64,000 bases of DNA. It comes from Siphlonurus alternatus (Eukaryota > Arthropoda > Insecta > Ephemeroptera > Siphlonuridae). The DNA is taken from contig OX463778.1 in NCBI GenBank assembly GCA_949825025.1, forward strand, positions 5,347,142-5,411,141, read 5' to 3'. The position numbers were made by a program, and so were the translations under genes. The notes under the pieces are model-generated. The model did no database searches and had not been told where the DNA came from. It was given only the letters and a program-made list of their open reading frames with translations. Shown piece by piece: positions 1 to 11,175 of this stretch (positions are counted from its first letter, which is position 1; each line of letters begins with the position of its first letter).

Positions 1-103
1 GCTCGGGTGTCCTACGGCTCGGCTCTTCGTTACAAACAACACATCAGCAACAACTGAAGACGTTACAAAAATGAGGAGAACCAAATTAAATATGAACTAT
101 ACT
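1..103 (+). mobile_element. Interspersed repeat fragment, family Q
   Basis: Starts with GCTCGGGTGTCC, runs through GTTACAAACAACACA and ends near ACCAAATTAAATATGAAC. The same blocks recur at 55496-55594. They also recur at 39440-39545, where the inner part is inverted but the ACCAAGTTAAATATGAACC end is not. It is cut by the window edge. No coding capacity is seen and the element class is unknown. Confidence 0.6.
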
Positions 104-900
104 ATATATTAAAGTATTATATAGCAAGTTCTCTGGTATACTTGATAAATGACCAACAATGTTTTTTGTTACATCAATAAAGTGCATGCAGTCGCGGTAA
201 AATTGAGCTATTTTGATTGTTGCGAGGTATCATCGTTATCACAACAATGCGGCTTCACAATGACTCAGAAAGGAAGTTCTTGTTCCCTTCTACATTGTTG
301 ATAAATTATGATAATGTAAATAAGGTAAAAACATGGAATAGTTGTTGATACATGCTAATTTATGGAAAATTACCGGTCAAGTGGTATAGTGTCAACTAGC
401 GCCAACAATGTCATTATATTCTCTACCCTCTGGTGGGCAATATCAAGTCCACGTTTAATAATGAAAAAGACTTCATTATAGCACAAATATTATAAACAAT
501 GGTTTGTTACAACCATTTTGCATGCGAGTTGAAGTGCCATGGCATGTGGCGGCGAGAGTTTCACGGATAAAGCAGAAGTTATATCGTCACAAAGTGCTCT
601 ACCAAGGTTTGTTGCGATTATAGACCTCTTCCGTAACATGTACACAAGGTCTGTAATCGCATATTTTATTCAGAGCTAGCACGTGGATTTGGCCGTCCCC
701 ACACTGTCATATTATGTAGTCGGACTAATGAAAAGTGGATTTGCGTGTCCGCCGTGGAACTCCACGAGAGTATATGTTAGACCTCTTGACTTGCAGCGTC
801 AAATAATGTGAGGGGTCGCGGATTGTGTCTGCTTCTGTTTCTCTCTTTCTGCTCCTGTCTGGTACATCTTTTTTTTTATCGAACTGGCTACCTCTACTTG
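104..900. other. Intergenic, nothing recognised
   Basis: No repeat family seen elsewhere in the window, no convincing exon and no RNA gene. Short ORFs here lack similarity I recognise. Confidence 0.5.
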
Positions 901-902
901 CT

Positions 903-1228
903 ACTCACTAAGTTTGAAACCCGGCCCGAACCTTCCGAAAACCCTAACTTGAGCGTTTTGCGGGCTCTTCTGAAACAGGGGCGGCCACGGCCCTGCAATC
1001 CATCCCGGCATTTGCCTGAGACTGAGGGAAACGTGTAAACCTCAGCCAGGATGGACGCTACAGCTTTTGTCAATGAACCGGAAGTGCAATGGTCCTAAGT
1101 CAGGGAAACCACATAGTGGAAAAGAGTAACGATTTACCCCTGGATGGGAAACGTCATGGTTTCTGTTGAAAATGGTCACCCATCCAACTACTAACCACGC
1201 TCGGCGTTGCTTGACTTCGGTGATCTGG
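903..1228 (-). mobile_element. 5S-rRNA-derived SINE (SINE3-like), 5'-truncated, poly-A-less subtype
   Basis: Read on the minus strand it begins with the 5S rRNA internal-promoter region: AGTCAAGCAACGCCGAGCG followed by GGATGGGTGACC. That is box A and box C of a 5S gene. A body follows with GGTTTACACG-TTTCCCTCAGTC and a 3' end CAAACTTAGTGAG. The first bases of the 5S head are missing compared with the copies at 14599 and 53703. Confidence 0.8.
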
Positions 1229-1246
1229 TACACCAAAATCAGTCAA

Positions 1247-2687
1247 AATGAAAACAATTCCATTGCACTAGAGAGGTTCTAATGTGACATTTTGCCAACA
1301 ATGAAATGCGTGCTGAATGAACTTTATAATTAAACCTCCGCATATATTAATTTATTGAATTCAACACTCAACTTGCGTGGGTTTGCAAAATGATAGTGAT
1401 GCAATTTTCTACCTCGGAGGGTAATTTAAATTGAATTTATAGGTTGTATTGGCTTGAGGAAACTCTCACACAGCCAGCTAAAATAAACTTAGTATATAGT
1501 GCTTGCTTATAATAATTGATTAATCAAATAAAGCATTACTTATTATTGAGAGTAAAATATTGTAAATAGAGGTAAAGGATTTTGGAAATTTGCATGTTGA
1601 GGCCAGGCAAGGATTTGGTAGGAAAACATCCACAAATTCGAAGGGGGGGGGTATCATCATATTTTATTATAGTTATTTATACAACTGTTCCGTGTTCTGG
1701 AAGTTTGTGGTCAAAACGTCCCCGCCTCCTGATGGCTCCACATAAGGTCTGTTATCCGCGTGGTGCAGTGTGGATTTCCATGGTCTCAATGTCAATTTTT
1801 GTTGTCCTTTTTTACGTCTTCTTGATGTCTTTTTTTTTTTTTTTTGCGAATTCTAAGAGGTCTGTTTTTTTTTTTAATGAAAGTTACAGCAGTTAACAAG
1901 TAAAACGGCACTGAGAACTTCTCACACTTGTTTGCATTCTCCGATTAGTCAATTAGTCACCGACTACTGAAAATACGTATAAACGCGGTATCTAAAAAAA
2001 TCATTATTTAAGATGTTAAAATTTATCCCTTGAATTAAAGATGTCAAAAATTTCAGCCAAATTTTAATAATTTTACTATTAAGAATATTAAGACTGAAGT
2101 CATTATTTAGATAATTATTAAAGAGTCATTTCTGCATCACTATTCGTGTCAAAAAGTGAAATCCAAGTCGTGCCCAGGTAGTGATGGATGTACACAAACA
2201 CACAAAGAATGCAGAAAAGTGGGCGGAGGTTCATTTAAGAGCGGGAACTCGATATCAAGTGGGCGAGAGGCGCCGGAGATGCAAAAGTCGTGTCAAAAAT
2301 CTACATTCTGCACGTTCAGCCTCGTCACGTGTCACTTCTGATCATCTCGTCGAGACTTGAAGCATCGCGACGTTTTTCCATCGAGTCATTACGTGCAGCT
2401 CCATTACTTGAGATCGCGTTTCGTGCGTCGACTGTCGCTGCATTTGAATGTACAGTCCTTTACACTGACATCGAAACTTGATCAGGTGAACACCAACGTT
2501 CCTTTTAACAGATTAAGAATTTCGTGCGTCATTTTTTCCGGACCCATTGAACCGCAAAATTTTAAAAATATAGTATTGCATGATAGGCGCGTTCAAAGTT
2601 TCGCGGTACGATGGGGCCTAAAATACTTGAATCTAATTGGCTAAGCCTTTTAACATTGGTCAAATCGGTGGCTTAAGATAGAAAAAA
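1247..2687. other. Intergenic, nothing recognised
   Basis: AT-rich sequence with a G-run near 1641 and T-runs near 1830 and 1866. The ORFs at 2290-2644 are short, overlap in several frames and match nothing I know. No repeat family shared with the rest of the window was found. Confidence 0.45.
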
Positions 2688-2782
2688 CACGCCCAATGTT
2701 AGTAAAAATCCCATTCATGAAAATTATATTGAATAAAAATTAAAGTGATCTCCTTTACATAATATATACCTTATCAGTAGTC
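2688..2782 (+). mobile_element. MITE family B fragment (left half)
   Basis: CGCCCAATGTTAGTAAAAATCC followed by CTCCTTTACATAATATATACCTTATCAGTAGT matches the left arm of the complete palindromic copy at 61645-62056. The right arm is absent. The copy stops where the hAT-like terminus CAGGGGCGTA starts. Confidence 0.6.
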
Positions 2783-3920
2783 AGGGGCGTAAACAAGGGG
2801 GGGGGGGGTTATAACCCCCCCCCCTTGAGAGCTGAACCTCAATAAATTTTAAGCGAAAATTAACAAAAAAATGGTACTCGACGGATACGATTTAGCTAAA
2901 ATTTTATGAAAAATTTTCTTAAAAAAAACTTTAAAAATTTATATCCCCGAAACACATTGTTAATACATCTTTAATTTATTTAAAATCGGTCTACAGTATT
3001 ATGATTATTTAAGTATGGTAATTTTATTACGATAATTATATTATCTAGTATTCATTATTAAGTTATTTATGTTTTTGTACACGAAAAGATAACAATTTAA
3101 AGTATAAAAAATGTTGAAAACATTCCCCGCATGATGTTCAGCATAAAAATATATATAGGATTTTATTATTTTTTAATTAATTATATAGATATATTACATC
3201 TTACAATTACTAGTTGCATTGTATACTGGTACCGAGTGGTACGTATATCTTTAAATTTATTATTGAAGTTAAAAAAATCTGATTTTTTAAATGAATTAAT
3301 TTTACAGTTTTTATACTTACAATTGTTAATGTAATAAATTGATTTTCCTGTTTTGAAAATTTGAACATAAATATTTTTTCCGATTTTTTCTTGCTCGTAC
3401 ATCAGTACATCGTCTTAAAATGTGGTCTATTATATTTTTTTATTATAGAAAAAGTAGTAACAAAAATATTGTAACTACTGTACATAATTTACGATTTACA
3501 AATATAAGAAATTTGCTGCAACTTTTCATCGAAAAAAATTATATTCCACGTCCCTTTGTCAAAAAAATCGCGCACCATGAAACTAATAAAAATAATATAA
3601 AAGATGAATTACTTGATTTAACTAAAATTATTTACTCAAAGCTTTAGTTATTACGTTAGTGCACGTATAATATTGAAAAGAAATTAAAAAAATGGGGTGT
3701 TAAAAATATAAAATTTTAAAAATATTGCATCAGGCCATACATTCTCTATAATAGTATTTTTTCATAATTTTACCCTAAAAAATGGGGCGTGTCCTTAAAA
3801 AAATCGCGCCTGCGGTGGGCTATTGGGGGGCTATGCCCCCAAACCCCCCAGTGGGCTATTCTCAATCTTATTTATCTTCAGGACCCCCCCCCCCTTGGGC
3901 AAATCCTGGCTACGCCACTG
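2782..3920. mobile_element. hAT-like element remnant with CAGGGGCGTA / TACGCCACTG ends (family T)
   Basis: The left end is CAGGGGCGTAAACAAGG followed by a G-run. The right end is CCTTGGGCAAATCCTGGCTACGCCACTG, preceded by a C-run. These are inverted termini of the CAGTGGCGTAGCCAGG type common in hAT-like elements. The interior is very AT-rich and holds a 75-codon ORF (3420-3647) that I cannot assign. It may be decayed transposase or chance. Short copies sharing G-tracts are at 37434, 41525, 48995 and 59970. Confidence 0.55.
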
Positions 3921-4758
3921 TAATCATTTCACATCATACTATTTTATGCGTATAAACTAGATGTTGTTAAAATAATGTTTGTACACTGCAAATAAAAATA
4001 AATAATAAATAAATATTCGACCAAGAAACATAAATTATTCCTCTCCGATCATAAACTCTGAACTGCGCATCTATGAGAAAGATTTTTAGCACTAGATTTC
4101 TTTGTAAGTATATTGTATATCTGCTACATTATAAGGTAGATCGGGTGCAGAAAGAGTACAAAACGCTGCAGGGTATACAAACAGTATCTTATGGGTGTCG
4201 TAAATTTCAATAATCTTTTCTATTATATTGTGCATGGCGATTGAACTGGTTTAGAAGTCACTGTAGGTAAGGGTTGGTTTCTTATGTTGCTTCGCTGATA
4301 ATGAGCTTTAGTGAATTTATTTATCAAATGTGAGATTATTCACACAACATTAATTTAAATTAGCTAAATTAAATACAAACATAGTATTTCTTATTATATG
4401 ATACAAATTAAATACGCTACGTGTATTATTAAATATAAATGAACCACGGTTATTACGGGTAACTTTCGTTATGTTCCGAGGTGTACGATGGTTAACATTC
4501 CCCTTGACCGGCGATGTATTGCAATTTTCTTGTATTTGTACGCTACGTTGAAGGCGTTGTTGTTTATTATCCTCCCAAGCCTCCGGCTGAAATTTTATTT
4601 AAATTGAGTCTACAGAAAATTAAAGCGCGGTAATTAAATTTGACACGCGTGTTGTTGTTTTGATTTATCGCTCCACTTGTTTGGAATGTCAATGAACACC
4701 GGTCTGATGATGAACGTTCAATTAAGTCAGGGGGTACCTTGTGTCCGGATAACGTCCT
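3921..4758. other. Intergenic, nothing recognised
   Basis: AT-rich. The short motif GATCGGGTGCAGAAAGAGTACA at 4139 recurs in similar form at 46553 (GATTGGGTGCAGAAAGTGTAC). It may be the edge of an unrecognised element. Confidence 0.4.
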
Positions 4759-4830
4759 GGACACCTTCCAGAACGTCCCGGACACCTTCCAGAACGTCCC
4801 CGGACACCTTCCAGAACGTCCCGGGACACC
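4759..4830 (+). repeat. 21-22 bp minisatellite, about 3.3 copies
   Basis: Three near-identical units of GGACACCTTCCAGAACGTCC plus one or two C or G, then a partial GGACACC. The reverse strand reads GGTGTCC-rich, like the larger minisatellite at 5487-5654. The apparent minus-strand ORF with a TFWKVS repeat is only this array in translation. Confidence 0.85.
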
Positions 4831-5010
4831 ACGAACTTTACTCCTGTATCGCTTGCTATAGACGGCGAGATGCAGGTTTGTAATTTCGGTGAGGTAATTA
4901 AGAAGAGAACCCGGTCTATCAATATCGAAATAGTTTTGGTTCACCACGCCTCCATAGACTGCGTGGTAACAAAGCAGTGGTAAATTTTGTGATGTCCGGA
5001 GTGTACATGT
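4825..5010 (+). mobile_element. Interspersed repeat, family P
   Basis: GACACCACGAACTTTACTCCTG, then TCTATCAATATCGAAATAG, then CACGCCTCCATAGACTGCGTGG. The same blocks in rearranged order and orientation occur at 32552-32758, and related pieces at 22893-23030. Non-coding, probably a MITE. Confidence 0.55.
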
Positions 5011-5339
5011 CCTGACAAGTTGGTCACGTGACGCTCGTCTGCAAATTGTCCCTGTTTGTTTGAGCAGGACTGTACTCGCCAGAAAGGACCGAAGTTAATT
5101 CACAAAGTGATGTTCAGTGTTACCAAAATTTCTTGCAGTATGTAGTATATTTTGGTGCACTACATTCGGTTAGCATTGTGAACATACCGCAGTGTAGAAA
5201 TGAAAATTTGTTGGAAATTTAATAAGGGAATGGTGGTCAGTAAATTTTGATTTATTTCGAGGGGAGATATGAAAGTATAAAATTTCACTGGTGGATTTAT
5301 TTTCTGAGAGTTCCATCCAATATTCATGAGGATTTATGA

Positions 5340-5669
5340 GGACATAAAGATCGACTGCGCCGGCGCCGCTCACCTGTTAGTTGGCGTCTTCCCCGCCGCC
5401 CCCTCCCGGCGGTGCTGCTCTCGCTAGCTAGTCCGCGAGAACCGCCACTTGTCTGCTGTCTGTGCTCGCTGCTCCGTGTTCGCCGTGAGGTGTCCGGGAA
5501 TTGAGGTGTTCGAGGTGTCCGAGAATTGAGGTGTCCAGGAATTGAAGTGTCCGACAATTGAGGTGTCCGGGAAATAAAGTATTCGAGAACTGAAGTATCC
5601 AAAGTGTCCGGGATCTGAAGTGTCTGAAGTGTCCGGGAACTGCGGTGTCCGGAGGGTTCTCCATCAGCC
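5340..5669 (+). promoter_or_regulatory. Candidate promoter and 5' UTR of a + strand gene
   Basis: A sharp rise in GC and CpG (GCGCCGGCGCCGC, CCCGCCGCCCCCTCCCGGCGG) in an otherwise AT-rich region, directly upstream of a start codon followed by a hydrophobic stretch and a splice donor. No TATA box was located and the transcription start is unknown. Much of the interval is a GGTGTCC-type minisatellite. Confidence 0.5.
5487..5654 (+). repeat. Degenerate 16-19 bp minisatellite in the putative 5' UTR
   Basis: About nine diverged units around the core GAGGTGTCCGGGAATT, ending 15 bases before the ATG at 5670. Minus-strand ORFs across it (repeated D-T-S and R-T-P words) are translations of the repeat and not genes. 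Confidence 0.8.
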
Positions 5670-5711
5670 ATGGAGCTGCGCACGTTGGCGCTCCTCGCGT
5701 TCTTCTTGTTG
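5670..5711 (+). CDS. Putative first coding exon: signal-peptide start, possibly of the ADAMTS-like gene
   Basis: The ATG has a good Kozak context (CAGCCATGG). It opens MELRTLALLAFFLL, a charged residue followed by a leucine-rich hydrophobic run typical of a signal peptide. The exon ends exactly at a consensus donor (TTG|GTGAGT) in phase 0. Length, GC content and position fit a first coding exon. The next exons I can identify on this strand are the ADAMTS-like exons from 24998, whose protein must be secreted. Linking them is inference, because exons for the first TSR and most of the cysteine-rich domain were not found in between. It could instead start an unrelated gene. Confidence 0.5.
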
Positions 5712-6942
5712 GTGAGTGTCCGATCATCAATTTGTGCTGACGTTTAAACGATCATCAATTTGTCCGGCAAGTTTTGAACGTCATGCGATAAAAGTTTTCG
5801 CTTTCCTCCATACGAACAGACACATTACGTGAAATTATTGAGTCTGTGCTAATTATTAAATATATATTTTTTAATGAAAATGTAAAAAATTGTGATATGC
5901 ATATAAATAAAAATTACATGATTTATTTGTGTTTTTTTAAAATATATTTTGTTTTACTTACATAATTGTTTTAAAAGAAAATGACAGCCAGTTGATTGAA
6001 TAAATGAATTGAATTGAATCAAAATATCAATTCATAACAAAGCATCCGTTAAAAGAGTCTGTAGTTCTTCGGAGACGAGTCAGTTAAGTAAAGACTGTCA
6101 AAGAGTCCTGCACGGTAAAAGCGCAGGATGAGGACGGAGTCGCAGACTTTTAAACGAGTCACTCGGGGCATTAACAAAGAGATATATAAGGTAATAATTT
6201 ATCTAGATTTTATTACAAAATAAGTTAAGTGCTAAACATGATATTAAAAAATGTGGGCTAATGTAAAGTAACTTCAATATATATTATCTGTTTATAGTTT
6301 ATAGCGTTGCTTAGTAGTAGCGATTTAGCCCTCCGCATTTTAGTACCATGTTTAAATAGTATACTCGATTTAACGTGAAGTAAGTGGGTCTTCAGTGCTT
6401 TATTGTAAATGCCTGCTGTACACCCGCAACAACAAAACCGTGTAAAGTCGTTACATGAAAATGTTGGGAGACAGATAACCCCCCTCCCCCCCAGGTTATT
6501 TTTATTGGCCCTGCACGTTTTCCAATCGGTGCAATATGCAAATTTTCGTGACGTCAGAGTATTGATTGGTGCAATTCCACGCGACAGATGCTACACTGGG
6601 CGTCTCCTTGATTTTATATACCTGCTAGACTTGTACAGTTTCCAATTTGAATAATTTAAAACACGTTTGAACCCGTCTTAGAATTTTTATTGGTCTGACG
6701 ACTTAATTCTAACAATTTCTAACTCAATTTAATCACGACCGTTAATTTGTACCGACCGTGTTCACCCCCGCAATTAGCATTATTTGTCACTTAGCGTTTT
6801 TGTGCTGTGTTGTTTGTTTGTCCTTCGTGTAGTTCACTTGCCTGAGGTCGTGCCTTGAATACTTCCGGTCCCATTTGACTGTTGACGGGGGACAGTCAAG
6901 TGGGGCGCTCTACGGTCCGTCTGTCAACCCTCTGGCAGGTGA
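5712..6942. other. Probable first intron, no feature seen
   Basis: Begins with GTGAGTGTCC. AT-rich, no shared repeat family detected until 6943. A TGACGTCA octamer lies at 6549-6556. Confidence 0.4.
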
Positions 6943-7190
6943 AAATAATCTCACACATGAACATTATGTGAAAAAAATTTAAAATTTTCTCCTCTACACC
7001 CCTTATCAGTAGCTAAAATATCAGGTATACAAATTCATAACTCAAAAACTAGCTCAAATTTGTATACCTGATATTTTACCTACTGATAGGGGGATGTAGA
7101 GGAGTACGTTTTTTTAAAAAAAAAATTATAATATTAATGTGTGGGATTATTTTAACATTGAGTCAGCTGATCCGTGTTACCTTACCTCCT
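6943..7190. mobile_element. MITE family B
   Basis: Palindromic: CTCCTCTACACCCCTTATCAGTAG...ATATCAGGTATACAAATT on the left, its inverse on the right (CTACTGATAGGGGGATGTAGAGGAG). The central stem is shorter than in the full copies at 44797 and 59247. The right end carries TCAGCTGATCCGTGTTACCTTACC, as in the 35810 copy. Confidence 0.8.
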
Positions 7191-7563
7191 TACCTTACCA
7201 CGTTTAACTAGATAGTTTTACACGTAAAACAGGTATAGGTAAACGTGGTTAGAAACCTGGCTAACTTCTTCGTGATTCGCACCCCTTGGGTCTTATCCAC
7301 TCAGCAAGAAAGGAGAAAATGCCGATAAAAGTGATAAATAAATAACAAGATACTTCCAGTTTAATATCGATTAGTTTATTGTAACCATAAATCAGCGATG
7401 AAAAAAGAGCTCGCATGTCGTGATTCATTTGTTCTGGGAACCCCCGCAGCAGTCACGTTTCCGGTCGGTGATCTGCGGTCAGCTGATTCATGTAAACAAA
7501 ATGAGTAAATGACAGTCCAATTTAACAGTAAGGATGCCGATAAGCTATAAACTATTATACAGA

Positions 7564-8075
7564 ATGGGGTACTGACCGAAAAAAAAGTTTCAAGTTTTTG
7601 TCAATATTTCAAAAGGCACGAGAATTTCATGAAGAACAAGCCCTATTACAGCATTCTATATAATACGACAATTTCCCGATTTTATATGAATTTTTAAAAC
7701 CTCTCAAAAATGACGTCATAGCATTGAATCTTAAATGAGAAAATAGATCAGTTAACATTGCCAAATCCCATACTTAATATTGAAATGTAACCAAAACTTC
7801 ATTTGCAAGGTTTTTAGGTGCTAGAATCACGATTATGAAGGTTTCAAATTCCTACCTCATTAATTTTTCATTTTAGCAATGTTAACTGATGCATTTCCCC
7901 ATTTAAGATTCAATGGTATGACGTCATCAAAAAAAGTTTTAAAAATTCATATAAAATCAGCAAATTGTCGTAGATTCATATGAAATCAGCAAATTGTCGT
8001 AGAGTGCTCGTTCTTCATATAATTCACAGTACTTTTTACTAGTATTGCTAAATCAAATACCGGTCAGTACCCCAT
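7564..8075. mobile_element. MITE family C, about 0.5 kb palindrome
   Basis: Starts ATGGGGTACTGACC and ends GGTCAGTACCCCAT. The arms repeat TTCATGAAGAACAAGCCC, GACAATTTCCCGATTTTATA and ATGACGTCAT in inverted order. A second copy lies in the intron at 29305-29786 of the ADAMTS-like gene. This copy carries a small internal duplication near 7970-8000 (AAATCAGCAAATTGTCGTAGA twice). Confidence 0.85.
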
Positions 8076-8220
8076 TGCCTGTGGAACGGGACGCAACGAA
8101 AATTTTGAATTTTATGATTGTCGCTGTAAAAACTTCTTAACAGTGAAATTATCCGATCCGACGATGCATTGGTATATACGTATAATTATATAAACTATAT
8201 CAGTAAATAACTTTTTCGAG

Positions 8221-8578
8221 TATAAAGGGTATTTATTAAATGTATTCTATTTCACTTTTCGGACTTTCACCTTTGCCGGTGTTCGATGTAATCCTTCTTA
8301 ATGTGGCGATGGTCACTTAGTGTTCGTGCACGTCACTAACACTTGCATGTACTACACATATCACTATGTTTCGAGAGTCAACCGCTCTCTTGGTTATCTG
8401 AGGACAACTTATAAGTGACCATCGCAACATGCGGTCCGAAACCACCGAGCGCCCATCAATTGATTGATTAATCCTTATGGAATAACTGTCATAATTATAA
8501 TAGTTTATACTACATTCAGAAGGATTACATCGAACAACGGCAAAGGTAATAGTTCAAAAAGTGAAATAGAATTAAATT
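8221..8578. mobile_element. MITE family I
   Basis: Inverted ends read ATTTCACTTTTCGGACTTTCACCTTTGCCGGTGTTCGATGTAATCCTTC at left and the complementary AAGGATTACATCGAACAACGGCAAAGG...AAAAAGTGAAAT at right. The interior has ACTAAGTG/CACTTAGT and GAGTCAACCGCTCTC. A second copy is at 37660-37955. Confidence 0.85.
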
Positions 8579-8586
8579 AATATATA

Positions 8587-8588
<2 letters not shown>

Positions 8589-8653
<65 letters not shown>
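8589..8653. repeat. (AT)n microsatellite
   Basis: About 32 uninterrupted AT dinucleotides. Similar shorter tracts are at 38498-38526 and 43630-43667. Confidence 0.98.
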
Positions 8654-8658
<5 letters not shown>

Positions 8659-9101
8659 GCATTACTGTATCGTATTTAAACGTACAATTTTATTTCAATG
8701 GAGTATGATGGTCCCGGCTCTTAAAAGCATAGAGTTGCCTCCCCGAGATTTTCGCATTACATATTTGGCGTTGGGTACACCTTATATATCTATAGCTTTT
8801 GAGTGACGCTCGGCTTCCGTTTCAATATTCTCCATTTTCGCTGCTAATTTAATATTGTATAACAGTAAATTGTCAAGTTGTAGATAGCGAATGTTGAACT
8901 GACGAAAATAGTCTCGGACTAGAGGGAAAGTGATCACAAACTGTTAGGACTGTCGATTCCCAGCAGTCAATTAATCAAACGTGGAGGTAATTACAGATAA
9001 TTAATTATCTCACCTTGTGATGACAAGTGTCCTTGCAACGACCGGACAAGGAAGGACACGTGCGGAGAAATAAATTGAGGATATTTCTGCCTCTGGAAAG
9101 T
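8654..9101. other. Non-repetitive intronic or intergenic DNA
   Basis: No gene seen. Contains TAATTA-rich sequence near 8984-9011 (GGAGGTAATTACAG followed by TAATTAATTA). The word GGAGGTAATTACAG recurs at 19424. Confidence 0.35.
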
Positions 9102-9363
9102 CCCCGAGATGAAATATATTTCATCTTTTCTTCGATCGCTATTAAGCTCTTCTCTCATCTTTGGTCATCTTATTTTGCACCATTTTAGAGGAAAAAAGAC
9201 GAAATTACGTCTTTTTTCCTCTTCTTGAACAAAAAATGTTAGAAATATTGTCTTCATTTCATCCTCACTTTGAGCGAAGAGGAAATAAGGTGTGTTTTAA
9301 AGGTAAAAAGATTGGGTCTAGACATGTAAAGGATGAGTTGAAGACGTAATTTTTCAACTAGGG
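9102..9363 (+). mobile_element. MITE family F (about 250 bp)
   Basis: Non-coding element. Its landmarks, in order, are CCCGAG-TGAAAT, TTTTGCACCATTTTAGAGG, CTTCTTGA-CA-AAAATGTTAG, TTGTCTTCATTTCATCCTCACTTTGAGCGA, GTAAAGGATGAGTTGAAGACG and TTTTTCAACTAGGG. The two ends (CCCGAGTTGAAA / TTTCAACTAGGG) form short imperfect inverted repeats. Eight or more copies are in this window in both orientations. Apparent ORFs inside are repeat-derived. Confidence 0.85.
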
Positions 9364-10199
9364 ACACCTCTTGATTCACAGAAACTTGTCAGTTGAATTA
9401 TCGGACACGTCAATCACCAATTCTGGAATGGTAATGAAGTCCCATCAGACTATAAGTCGGAACATGAGACAACTGCTAATTCTCTTGGTTCTCACCCAGG
9501 CGTGATCTTATAGTTTACGTGTGAATTCGACTGCGCGCAGCAGCCATCTTGAAATTTATATAAAGGCTCTTATAGATGGCGCAATTCGATCTAGACTGTC
9601 TGAAGCTTGACGCCATAGAATCGGGCGTAAACTTAGATTTGTTATACTGTACATGACTAAAATGTGTCAATTGCTCCATAATATCAATCAATCACCCAGG
9701 TGTGTTAGAACCTGTCACATTATTTTTCCTGTACCGCTTCTGAAATCTTTCCTGTCTTCCTTTAATCCTTATCAAATTACAACATTCCTCTTAAGAGCTA
9801 TCATTTCCTTTATTTCCATCTTTCCAGGCAGCCGTACAATCCCATGATCCTCTCATTTTCACTCGCCCTCTCGGTGACGGACTGCAGAGTTATAGCCAAT
9901 ACGACCATTTGTCACCTTCACAATCGTCCTTTTGCAATTAAAAGATGACTTTTTCCGTTATAATACATCCCGAGAAGGTGTCTCGGCAGGATAGTTTATT
10001 TGTAAACTCGAGTCAAGGGACACACACCGGGACCTGACTCAACATCAATCAGTCAATCTTGGTTTCCACCTGTGATCAGTGACGTCACGTGGTCTCAAAG
10101 AGGGCGTTTTTCCAACAAAAGATCGCAAGTGACGTCACTGCTGATTATGTAAGCGAGAGTTACTCGTCTTATTAACTTGTCTGCTTCCTCGCAAATTTG
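9364..10199. other. No gene recognised
   Basis: Mixed-composition sequence with two TGACGTCA palindromes (about 10079 and 10131). ORF 9653-9847 shows no recognisable domain. Confidence 0.35.
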
Positions 10200-10706
10200 T
10201 TAAGGTGCATTTACATGAGCCAGTTTTAGTTTGAGACGCTATAATAATGCGGGTCTTTCACCAAATGTCATAAAACACTATGACGTCACAATTTTGTAGG
10301 CAAAACATTATCAGCGGCATGCTAAAGTTGGTATTGAAATTATTTTCTCTTGACGATTCGCATCATTTCTCGTAGAATTTTCTAAATGACAAGAAGAACC
10401 AATGCATTTGAATATACTTAGTAGGCGACCAAAACTATTATTAAAAAAGAGATGTTGTGAGTTACGTTAACCCGTACAGCATAGGATTTTAGTTAGAGTT
10501 TTTCTGCCTAAATCCCGAAGATCTTAGGACGGCTTCGGGCATCTCCGTGCTATCCATAATGTAAACAAGAAACTTCCGTATAACGCGCACTTGCTGTAAC
10601 ATTCATTAGCGGCCATATTTGGAGATTAAAAAGAGTATCGAAATTCAATGAATATTTGGCAAATTCAGAGCTTTTGCGTCAAAATCGCGTCACATGTAAA
10701 TACGCC
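10200..10706. mobile_element. MITE family A copy split by a family G insertion
   Basis: The left end TTAAGGTGCATTTACATGA and right end CATGTAAATACGCCTTG belong to family A. The right portion keeps GCGCACTTGCTGTAACATTCATTAGCGGCCATATTTGGAGATTAAAA and TTTTGCGTCAAAATCGCGTC. A roughly 330 bp block matching 19721-20065 sits between them. Confidence 0.7.
10250..10582 (+). mobile_element. Repeat family G, nested in family A
   Basis: CGGGTCTTTCACCA...ATGACGTCACAATTTTGTAGGC...GCTAAAGTTGGT...CGCATCATTTCTCGTAGAATTTTCT...GAGATGTTGTGAGTTACGTTAAC...CCCGAAGATCTT, collinear with 19721-20065. There are no obvious inverted ends. It may be one arm of a larger element. Confidence 0.7.
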
Positions 10707-11175
10707 TTGCCGCGACAATTAACCAAGGCGGTATAGCCCCAGGCGTGCTGCACAATTAACGCACAGTCAGAAAGAAGCTGGAGGAAGATTTTCATTGAGA
10801 GTTTTCTTGAGAATCAGCATTCTCCCGTGATGTGAATACGAAACGAGAGGCTTGCTTTTAAAAACTGGTGCTTTAAAATCCTAATATATTTGCATATAAG
10901 TAGCTCCATCTCCATATAAGTACCTCTACCCGCATGCATTATGACGTCACTAGGCGCCAGTACCTGTAGACTAATTAGTAATTAATATCATGTCCTAATT
11001 AATGCAGAAGATTCAATCGTTTCGTTAAATTTGGACCCGCCCGGCGTGAAAGTCTTGATGGGCAGTTTGCAGTCAAGGCTGCTGGAGGGATCTCCATTAT
11101 AACACGCTGGAACCGTGCCAACAGTGCAGGACGCACGTGTTGGGAGAAGCAGGCCCTTGCACCTCACTCCCATGT
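10707..11175. other. GC-richer unassigned segment
   Basis: 11031-11190 is locally GC-rich and holds a 67-codon minus-strand ORF (10988-11191) with several cysteines. It matches no domain I recognise, and its start overlaps the end of a MITE. I do not call it a gene. Confidence 0.3.

Noticed and set aside
5324..5730. Minus-strand ORFs with repeated D-T-S and R-T-P words
   Set aside because: Produced by the GGTGTCC minisatellite in the putative 5' UTR.
8940..9078. Possible small exon reading CPCNDRTRKDTCGEIN
   Set aside because: Does not match any TSR or Cys-rich consensus and lacks a convincing donor; likely chance.
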